From the NCBI GenBank assembly GCA_015060385.1, contig SUYO01000014.1, forward strand, positions 1 through 37,977: a stretch of DNA of 37,977 nt, read 5' to 3'. Below are positions 31,829 through 37,977 of this stretch, in pieces (the first letter of the stretch is position 1; every line of letters starts with the position of its first letter). Under the pieces are notes generated by a model. That model saw only the letters and a program-made list of their open reading frames with translations. It did not search any database and was not told the DNA's origin. The position numbers and the translations under genes were made by a program. The stretch is from Bacteroidales bacterium. Lineage in GTDB: Bacteria > Bacteroidota > Bacteroidia > Bacteroidales > UBA932.

Positions 31829-32530
31829 TCAAACCTTTTCAACACTTTCCGTCACAAGTTGCTCGTCAGCAAAGCTGTACCAGCTGTCTTCAGCGATGAC
31901 CACATGGTCTATCAGCTGAATCTCACAGGTCTGCAGCGCCTTCTTGAGTATGCCCGTCTGTCTTATGTCCGCCTGACCGGGCATGGCACTGCCGGACGGA
32001 TGGTTATGGACGAGTATCACTCCGCTCGCCTTTCTCTCAATGGCCCGACGGATAATCATCTTCACATCCACGACAGTTGACTCCAGTCCGCCCACACTAA
32101 CCTTCTCCTTTCCAAGCACATAGTTCGCCCTGTTGAGGAATAGTACCCAACATTCCTCGTGGTCCAGTCCCCTGAGTTCGGGAAGCATAATCCTGAACAC
32201 AGTCCTCGGAGAGGAGACCGCAATCTTGTCCATGATTATCTTCTCTACCGCACACCTGCGTCCTAGCTCGAAGGCGGCAGCCAGGGTCACCGCCTTTCCG
32301 GGTCCTATCCCGCTCACGGAGCAAAGCTTGTCAAGGGACATGTCGGCGATGGCATTCAGCCTGCCCTCCCCTTTCAGAAGCAAGGTCCTCGCAACCTCGA
32401 CCACATTCATCTTACCTGTCCCGGTACGTATCATTATCGCCAGCAGCTCGGCGTTACTGAGGGCAGAAGGACCTTTCTCCATCATCTTCTCCCTCGGCCT
32501 GTCATCCAGGCATAGTTCCTTAAGTCTCAT
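31829..32530 (-). CDS. radC: RadC-family JAMM-domain protein
   Basis: The 233-residue protein has an N-terminal helix-hairpin-helix region (MSLDKLCSVSGIGPGKAVTL at 64-83) and a JAB/MPN metalloprotease-like domain with Glu near 126 and HNHPSGSAMPGQAD at 175-188 (H175, H177, D188). The name comes from an old link to DNA repair that has been withdrawn; the real function of RadC proteins is not settled. The gene has its own -7 element right after the rpoN terminator. Confidence 0.92.
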   Translation of the reverse strand: MRLKELCLDDRPREKMMEKGPSALSNAELLAIMIRTGTGKMNVVEVARTLLLKGEGRLNAIADMSLDKLCSVSGIGPGKAVTLAAAFELGRRCAVEKIIMDKIAVSSPRTVFRIMLPELRGLDHEECWVLFLNRANYVLGKEKVSVGGLESTVVDVKMIIRRAIERKASGVILVHNHPSGSAMPGQADIRQTGILKKALQTCEIQLIDHVVIAEDSWYSFADEQLVTESVEKV

Positions 32531-32534
32531 ACCG

Positions 32535-32542
32535 CAAAACTA
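32535..32542 (-). promoter_or_regulatory. -7 element (TAGTTTTG) for radC
   Basis: Minus-strand TAGTTTTG lies 4 bp before the radC ATG, implying a nearly leaderless mRNA. Its -33 region falls inside the rpoN terminator. Confidence 0.45.
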
Positions 32543-32552
32543 TGCACAAAAG

Positions 32553-32595
32553 AAAAATCTGCCGTTGTTTTATATTAAGACAACGGCAGATTTTT
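32553..32595 (-). terminator. Terminator of rpoN
   Basis: A 16-bp perfect stem (32553-32568 with 32580-32595, 11-nt loop) is followed on the minus strand by TTTTTCTTTT. It begins 7 bp past the rpoN stop and separates rpoN from radC. Confidence 0.9.
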
Positions 32596-32602
32596 CTTTT
32601 TT

Positions 32603-34015
32603 TTATAATTCCTTCCTCAACCGGGCCTTAGGGATGCCCAGCTGATCGCGATATTTGGCTATGGTTCGCCTTGCAACCTTGTAACCTTTCTCTGTCATCT
32701 TCTCTACAAGTTCGTCATCGGTCAAAGGCTTGCGCTTGTTCTCATTGTCCACACACTCCTGAAGAGCCTTCTTGAGTTCCCTTGTAGAGACCTCCTCACC
32801 CTCCTGGTTCTCCAGACCTTCCGAAAAGAAGTATTTGAGCGAGTAGATTCCGAAATGTGTCTCGATATATTTGCTGTTCACAACCCGGGAGATGGTCGAG
32901 ATGTCGAAGCCTGTCTTCTCGGCGATATCCTTCAGCACCATAGGCTTCAGGTTGGTCTCATCTCCGTCGATGAAATACTCCCTCTGATAATCGACTATTG
33001 CCTGCATCGTGCTTGAGAGCGTGTTATGTCTCTGCTTTATCGCCTCGACGAACCATTTTGCAGAATCCAGCTTCTTCTTCACGAAGGCAGCTGCTTCCTT
33101 CTTTTCCCTCTCGGAAGAGTTGGCTGCCTCGATGAGGATGTCAGCATACTTCCTGTTCACCCTGAGTTCAGGAACAGAGAATCTCGGCATCGACAGGAGA
33201 AGTTCGCCGTCCCTGTACTCAAGCAGGAAGTCCGGCACTATCTGCTGGGCCTGGTCAGTATATGAATCATCGATCTGTCCTCCAGGGGAAGGATTCAGCT
33301 TGAGAATCTTTGCCATCGCCGCCTTGAGAGCCTCCTCGCTGAGGTTCATGCGTGTCATTATCTTCTGGAAATGCTTGTTCGTGAACTCATTGAAATGGTT
33401 CTTGAGTATCTTTTCCGCATTCTCCACCTCAGGAGTCCTCCTGCAATGCTTTATCTGAAGAAGGAGACACTCGCGAAGATCACGCGCACCCACACCGGCC
33501 GGTTCAAACTCCTGCACGATCTTTAGCATCTGCATCACTTCTTCCTCATCAGTCTCGATATTGGCACGGAACGACAGGTCGTCCACTATGCTGTCTATGC
33601 TCCTGCGAAGATACCCGTCATCATCCAGACTGCCGATGATGAATGATGCTACCGCGTACTGATGCTCCGTAAGGTTACGGTAACCCAGCTGTTCCTGAAG
33701 GCTCTGGGTAAAGCTTTCCTTTACTGAAAAAGTGCTGTACTGAGGACGCTCCTCCTTGGAATTATAGTTATCGGACCTCAGACGATAGCTTGGGATGGAA
33801 TCATCCTCCTTGTACTCGGAAAGTGACACATCTCTTGGTGCCTCGCCATCCTCAGACTCCTGAGGGACATCCTCGTCGAGGACAGGATTCTCCTCAAGTT
33901 CCTTACGGATCCTCTGCTCAAGTTCCTGAATAGGAAGCTCAATCAGCTTGATAGTCTGTATCTGAAGAGGAGACAGCTTCTGAGTCTGCTTCAGTTCTAA
34001 ACCTTGCTTCAACAT
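32603..34015 (-). CDS. rpoN: RNA polymerase sigma-54 factor
   Basis: The 470-residue protein has the Gln-rich region I (LKQTQKLSPLQIQTIKLIEL at 8-27), which contacts enhancer-binding ATPases. An acidic region II, the core-binding domain and the C-terminal RpoN box ARRTIAKYRD (448-457), which reads the -24 promoter element, follow. Length and order are normal. No bEBP activator or clear -24/-12 promoter is seen in the window. It follows the SPOR protein gene by 20 bp and is probably cotranscribed with the two envelope genes upstream. Confidence 0.95.
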   Translation of the reverse strand: MLKQGLELKQTQKLSPLQIQTIKLIELPIQELEQRIRKELEENPVLDEDVPQESEDGEAPRDVSLSEYKEDDSIPSYRLRSDNYNSKEERPQYSTFSVKESFTQSLQEQLGYRNLTEHQYAVASFIIGSLDDDGYLRRSIDSIVDDLSFRANIETDEEEVMQMLKIVQEFEPAGVGARDLRECLLLQIKHCRRTPEVENAEKILKNHFNEFTNKHFQKIMTRMNLSEEALKAAMAKILKLNPSPGGQIDDSYTDQAQQIVPDFLLEYRDGELLLSMPRFSVPELRVNRKYADILIEAANSSEREKKEAAAFVKKKLDSAKWFVEAIKQRHNTLSSTMQAIVDYQREYFIDGDETNLKPMVLKDIAEKTGFDISTISRVVNSKYIETHFGIYSLKYFFSEGLENQEGEEVSTRELKKALQECVDNENKRKPLTDDELVEKMTEKGYKVARRTIAKYRDQLGIPKARLRKEL

Positions 34016-34035
34016 AACACTACAACTGTTAACCT

Positions 34036-34641
34036 TTATAAACCTGTACGCTTGGGACGAAGGACCTTGACTGTATCAGTCACATATGAATTCTCCTTGT
34101 CCACCACAGGGAACTCGATGTTCTCCTTCACCACAAAGGCACTCGGGAATTCTCTTTTTATCGTCTCAAGATGCTTCATGGCCTCTGATCTTGTCCTGAA
34201 ATCGCCCACAGTCACCTTGAAATACGGATTGGCGTATGTCCTGTATGCCACGACATCGTGGAACATGCTTTCAAACCTCTCCAGCGTCTCTTCTGACTCG
34301 ACTCTGGCGGTCTGCTTGTTGTCAAAGAATATCCTGATGCGATATCCGCTGAGGGTTCTTGAGCCGTTTTCATCCGTCTGACGTCGCATCGCGTCCCTTA
34401 CTGCATCCGTCTGGTTGATGGTCACTCCTGTCTGGTCTCCCATATCCCTGCTCGGCATCAGAAGAAATACATCCTTGCCGACAAGGGTGGTGTCCACAGT
34501 CGCGACGGGCCTGTAGATAACGGAATCCACAAGCTCATATCCTTCAGGAACGACAATCTGTTCCTGAGCCTTGAGTTCGACACCATATGAAAAAAGCAGA
34601 GCAGTCAGAATTATAAGAATATCATTTCTTTTCATTTTCAT
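34036..34641 (-). CDS. Periplasmic SPOR-domain protein
   Basis: The 201-residue protein has a signal peptide (about 1-25) and a C-terminal SPOR domain (about 98-178: GYRIRIFFDNKQTARVESEE, then PYFKVTVGDFRTRSEAMKHL). SPOR domains bind denuded glycan strands of septal peptidoglycan, so a role near the division site is plausible. The ATG at 34641 overlaps the 3' end of the LEA14-like gene by 20 bp; a second ATG is two codons in (34635). Confidence 0.85.
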   Translation of the reverse strand: MKMKRNDILIILTALLFSYGVELKAQEQIVVPEGYELVDSVIYRPVATVDTTLVGKDVFLLMPSRDMGDQTGVTINQTDAVRDAMRRQTDENGSRTLSGYRIRIFFDNKQTARVESEETLERFESMFHDVVAYRTYANPYFKVTVGDFRTRSEAMKHLETIKREFPSAFVVKENIEFPVVDKENSYVTDTVKVLRPKRTGL

Positions 34642-35107
34642 CGTCTTCCAAAAGTTTCTTCAAAGGAATATCCTTGAGGGTAATCGGTGCGCCAAGTCCG
34701 CTTTTAAGTCTCGGAGTCGCCGACATATCCACAGTACATTCGTAGAGCTTCTCTATATTCGTAAACATAAGAAGGTCCCTCAACCTGGCTTCTTCGCCAA
34801 GGCTCAGAAAAGCCTTCACATGGTATATTTCAGCGGATTTTCGTTGCAGGACCATCGGGTCCATGGTCACCCTACCAAGAACCTTGCCAGAATGTTTGAG
34901 AGAACCGTGAATATCCTCCAGACCTATCTGGAAAGCGGGATTGTCTATACCCACAGCCATATACACATCTATACCTTTAAGCCCCTGCGGAGCAATGGAC
35001 TCAAGCTGCAGGGAAGTCACCGTTATGTCCTTTACCTTACCGCATCCAGCAAGGGCCAGAGCCATCACGGACACGACAAGAATCATAAGTCTACGCCTTG
35101 GATTCAT
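34622..35107 (-). CDS. LEA14-like (WHy-domain) lipoprotein
   Basis: The 161-residue protein has a lipoprotein signal ending ALALAGC (Cys22). Its single beta-rich domain (ITVTSLQLESIAPQGLKGID, then VYMAVGIDNPAFQIGLEDIH) has the character of the LEA type 2/WHy fold. The function is unknown; such lipoproteins are common in Bacteroidetes. ATG 35107 is taken as start; a GTG one codon earlier is open too. It leads the LEA-SPOR-rpoN operon. Confidence 0.75.
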   Translation of the reverse strand: MNPRRRLMILVVSVMALALAGCGKVKDITVTSLQLESIAPQGLKGIDVYMAVGIDNPAFQIGLEDIHGSLKHSGKVLGRVTMDPMVLQRKSAEIYHVKAFLSLGEEARLRDLLMFTNIEKLYECTVDMSATPRLKSGLGAPITLKDIPLKKLLEDDENEKK

Positions 35108-35132
35108 CACTGTACATCATTTTACATCTTCG

Positions 35133-35140
35133 CAAAGATA
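35133..35140 (-). promoter_or_regulatory. -7 element (TATCTTTG) of the LEA-SPOR-rpoN operon
   Basis: Minus-strand TATCTTTG lies 25 bp before the start codon. It is divergent from, and 21 bp away from, the identical TATCTTTG of miaB on the plus strand. Confidence 0.6.
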
Positions 35141-35161
35141 ACGATATTCGTCGAAAAATCC

Positions 35162-35169
35162 TATCTTTG
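35162..35169 (+). promoter_or_regulatory. -7 element (TATCTTTG) for miaB
   Basis: TATCTTTG would give a transcription start near 35175. This is why the GTG at 35175 is rejected as start codon in favour of the ATG at 35199. Confidence 0.6.
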
Positions 35170-35198
35170 CACCCGTGGCAATCTCAACACGCAGCGAA

Positions 35199-36551
35199 AT
35201 GAACATAAGACCGATTACAGATCCGGCAAGGCCGAAGGTATATATAGAGACATACGGATGTCAGATGAACGTGAATGACAGCGAAGTCATTCTTTCAATC
35301 CTGCAGGATGCAGGATATGCATTGACCGACGACATCGAAGAAGCGTCGGTCATCCTTGCGAACACCTGCTCGATCCGCGACAATGCGGAACAGAGGATAT
35401 GGGGCAGGATCGACCAGTTCAAGCTCCAGAAGCGCAAGAGGGACGGTGTGGTCATCGGCATCGTGGGCTGCATGGCTGAAAGGCTCAAGACCAGGCTGCT
35501 TGAAGCGGTCGACCTTGTAGCCGGTCCGGACGCATACAGAAGCCTTCCGGACCTCCTCAAGGCCGTGACCCCGGACAGTCCTCAGATCAACGTGCTCCTC
35601 TCCCATGAGGAGACCTATGCCGACATCAGTCCTGTCAGGATGGACAGGAACGGAATATCCGGATTCATATCCATAATGCGCGGATGCAACAACGTATGTT
35701 CATACTGCATAGTACCTTATACAAGAGGTGCGGAGCGCAGCCGCGACCCGTATACAATCGTTCAGGAGGCCAGGACCCTCTTCGAGAACGGATACAAGGA
35801 AGTCACCCTCCTGGGTCAGAACGTGGACTCATATTTCTGGAAAGACCCGCAGAAGGCCGACAGGAACGTAAACTTCGCCCAGCTTCTCGAGATGGTAGCG
35901 AAGATCAGTCCTGAGCTCAGGGTAAGATTCTCGACCTCGCATCCTAAGGACATAAGCGACGAGGTGATCTATACCATGGCCATGTACGAGAACATCTGCA
36001 AGCACATCCACCTCCCGGTACAGTCGGGAAGCAGCACCATGCTTGAAAAGATGAGAAGGAAGTATGACCGCGAGTGGTATCTGGAAAGGGTAAGGAAGAT
36101 CAGAAGCGTGATTCCGGACTGCGGCATCACCACGGACGTGATAGCAGGCTTCAGCGGCGAGACCGACCAGGACCACCAGGACACCCTCACCCTCATGGAA
36201 CAGGTCGTATTCGATTCGGCGTTCATGTTCGCATACTCCGAGCGTCCGGGAACCCTCGCATCCAAGAAGTATCCTGACGACATCCCGTATGAACTCAAGA
36301 CACAGAGGCTCAACGAGATCATCGCCCTTCAGGGCCGCATGAGCCTCAAGAGCAACGAGAAGGAGATCGGAAAGACCCTCAAGGTACTTGTGGAGGGTCC
36401 GTCAAAGAAGAATCCTGACGAGCTCTGCGGAAGGGCAAGCAGCAACAAGATGTGCGTCTTCCCTAGCCGTGGCGAAAAAGCCGGAGACTACTGCACAGTA
36501 CAGGTAGCTTCAGTAACCTCCGCCACCCTTATCTGCACAAGAATCGACTAG
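35199..36551 (+). CDS. miaB: tRNA-2-methylthio-N6-dimethylallyladenosine synthase MiaB
   Basis: MiaB is a radical-SAM methylthiotransferase that modifies A37 of tRNAs reading UNN codons. The 450-residue protein has the N-terminal MTTase domain with three cluster cysteines (C21 in YGCQMN, C57 in NTCSIRD, C91 in GCMAE). The radical-SAM motif is MRGCNNVCSYCIVPYTRG (C163, C167, C170), and a C-terminal TRAM domain follows. The frame is open from a GTG at 35175, but that base coincides with the predicted transcription start. The stop shares CTAG with the convergent TonB-dependent receptor gene. Confidence 0.95.
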   Translation: MNIRPITDPARPKVYIETYGCQMNVNDSEVILSILQDAGYALTDDIEEASVILANTCSIRDNAEQRIWGRIDQFKLQKRKRDGVVIGIVGCMAERLKTRLLEAVDLVAGPDAYRSLPDLLKAVTPDSPQINVLLSHEETYADISPVRMDRNGISGFISIMRGCNNVCSYCIVPYTRGAERSRDPYTIVQEARTLFENGYKEVTLLGQNVDSYFWKDPQKADRNVNFAQLLEMVAKISPELRVRFSTSHPKDISDEVIYTMAMYENICKHIHLPVQSGSSTMLEKMRRKYDREWYLERVRKIRSVIPDCGITTDVIAGFSGETDQDHQDTLTLMEQVVFDSAFMFAYSERPGTLASKKYPDDIPYELKTQRLNEIIALQGRMSLKSNEKEIGKTLKVLVEGPSKKNPDELCGRASSNKMCVFPSRGEKAGDYCTVQVASVTSATLICTRID

Positions 36552-37977
36552 AAGCTTACGCGATAGCTGAAGTTCGGAAGAATCGGCAGCAGAGCCAGCA
36601 TGTTCCACGACTCCTTTTCCCCGTCAAAATACAGCATGAACGGGTTGAAATGGTTCGTGGCGTTGCATACTCCGACATTGACGTCGTGGCTGACCGGTCC
36701 TGTCCTGAATGAGAACTGATACCCGAGGTCAAGTCTGAAGACCGTCGGCATGTGGTAATTGTTGAAGGTCGAGTAATACTCCGGAATCCACATGATATCC
36801 CCGAAGAACTCCAGAAGATATGTTTCCGGAGCACCGTTTTCCCAATGTCCGCTCATGCATGTGACAGCAGCGCTTAACCCGCGCCATCTTGCCATCGCAT
36901 TGAACACATGGCGGCGATCGAACTTGGCATGGAACTCTGCTCCGTCATTCATGCACGCGAATCCGCTCCGGTCTGTCTTGGACAAGGTATAGGAAGCTCT
37001 TGCGTACAGTTCGCGACCGCAGTACTCATACAGGAATTCCGCGCCATAGGACAGTCCGTTGCCCTGATAGAGGTCCTCTGCCCAATCCTTGTACCTTTCG
37101 CTGAACAGGGATGACGCATACTCATATAAGACGAGATCCTTCATGTTTTTGTGGAAGGCACTGACTGAACCGGAGTGCTTTCCGAACGTCAACGAGACTC
37201 CGAGAGTCGCCTGAAGCGCCCTTTCCGGTCTTATCAAGGTATCGGACGGCACCATCATGTCTATGTTCCATCCCACAGGAAGACCTTCCAGAGTATGATA
37301 ATACTGGACTATGTTGTCGAAGGTTCCTTCCAGCGCCACATGCGGTCCCAGACGGTACCTGACATACAGACTCTCCTCCAGATCTCTCTGCCTTTTGTTT
37401 TTCCTGGTTACCCCCTGCAAGTTCCTGTTAAGATTGCTGAACATATTGTACCGGACCGAAGCCCTGACATCCAGCTTGTCAGGGATGCTGTATCTGCCCT
37501 GGAGATATATGTCTGTCAGTCCTGTCCAGAGTATGTTTCCGAATCCTCCGACATTCCCCGGGGTGAATGCCGTACGTCTCGACTTCAGACCATATCCGAC
37601 CGATATGCGGTCTCTCCTGCCGAAAGTGTTGGTTCCCCGGACATGAAAAGTCTTTTCACTCAGCTCCGAAGCAAGGGAAAGAAGCTGAGCTTCCCCACGA
37701 TACAGCTTCTCCTGCTCCTGGATGCTTCCATACTCGTTATGAGAATATCCTATCTCATAACGGGATCTCTCCCTTTCGTAATATATCCTTCCCATGCCGA
37801 TCGTATTCGTCCACCCTATCGCGTCACGCGAATCCTCCGCAGGATAGAACTGATATGTATCCTTTGTCATCAGCATGGAAGCCTCAGCCCACAATCCCTT
37901 TATTATCTTTACGCGAGCTTTTGCATAGAGGTCCCCTATGTCGGCATCCAGATCACCGAGACCGCTGATAAGGTCAG
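36548..37977 (-). CDS. TonB-dependent receptor-like outer-membrane protein, C-terminal part
   Basis: The frame is open to the window edge, so the N-terminus (signal, any carboxypeptidase-like and plug domain) is not seen. The 476 visible residues are transmembrane barrel strands: alternating aromatic and polar residues, ASVRYNMFSNLNRNLQGVTR, FGKHSGSVSAFHKNMKDLVL and LYARASYTLSKTDRSG. The sequence ends NFSYRVSF with a terminal Phe. A late segment (HDVNVGVCNATNHFNPFML) matches the last strands of TonB-dependent receptors. No SusD partner or ligand can be named. Convergent with miaB, with four bases of overlap. Confidence 0.85.
   Translation of the reverse strand, partial: DLISGLGDLDADIGDLYAKARVKIIKGLWAEASMLMTKDTYQFYPAEDSRDAIGWTNTIGMGRIYYERERSRYEIGYSHNEYGSIQEQEKLYRGEAQLLSLASELSEKTFHVRGTNTFGRRDRISVGYGLKSRRTAFTPGNVGGFGNILWTGLTDIYLQGRYSIPDKLDVRASVRYNMFSNLNRNLQGVTRKNKRQRDLEESLYVRYRLGPHVALEGTFDNIVQYYHTLEGLPVGWNIDMMVPSDTLIRPERALQATLGVSLTFGKHSGSVSAFHKNMKDLVLYEYASSLFSERYKDWAEDLYQGNGLSYGAEFLYEYCGRELYARASYTLSKTDRSGFACMNDGAEFHAKFDRRHVFNAMARWRGLSAAVTCMSGHWENGAPETYLLEFFGDIMWIPEYYSTFNNYHMPTVFRLDLGYQFSFRTGPVSHDVNVGVCNATNHFNPFMLYFDGEKESWNMLALLPILPNFSYRVSF

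Overview
The window looks like a chromosomal piece of a member of the Bacteroidales. The left edge carries the 5' third of a 16S rRNA gene (minus strand) with a Bacteroidetes-type leader. Most promoters I can read have the Bacteroidetes form (TTTG or TTG, about 19 bp, then TAnnTTTG). The gene content also fits: BamA/BamD/OmpH, NigD-like and TonB-dependent outer-membrane proteins, a short CstA, an omega-like RpoZ and sigma-54. A gut lineage near Rikenellaceae or the RC9 group is a guess only.

Layout. 1-731: rRNA 5' end, leader, rrn promoter, a terminator and a tandem REP-like repeat. 732-3698: an outer-membrane porin-like barrel and a DASS (SLC13) carboxylate carrier. 3815-8056: the korA-korB-gdhA operon, which would turn glutamate into 2-oxoglutarate and then succinyl-CoA with reduction of ferredoxin. 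8208-13049: ompH, bamA, uppS and nadK, an envelope-biogenesis cluster, with pdxJ divergent at 13129. 13902-17472: a second OmpH-like protein, a GT4 glycosyltransferase and a LysM/periplasmic-binding protein. 17478-22229 (minus): SDR dehydrogenase, trxB, bamD, rpoZ and recN. 22354-26995: a NigD-like lipoprotein, cstA, a Fur/PerR-like regulator and a carboxyltransferase of the oxaloacetate decarboxylase alpha family whose biotin-carrier tail has lost the lysine.

27034-31103 is the accessory part. A tRNA-His gene is followed by repeated copies of its own 3' end plus terminator. A 33-bp REP-like module splits copies of the T-loop motif. Two 277-bp, highly structured direct repeats (E1, E2) lie 3,250 bp apart. 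They enclose an AT-rich cargo of three genes: a frameshifted DUF4468-like gene, a lipoprotein and a secreted protein of unknown function. No integrase or transposase is visible. This is the best candidate for something undescribed.

31134-37977: upp, radC, rpoN, a SPOR protein and a LEA14-like lipoprotein (all minus), miaB (plus), and the 3' part of a TonB-dependent receptor that runs off the right edge.

The core genes are ordinary. The points of interest are the tRNA-His island, promoters set inside the terminators of upstream genes, REP-like palindromes (one forming the last codons of korA), and two enzymes or regulators with altered key residues.
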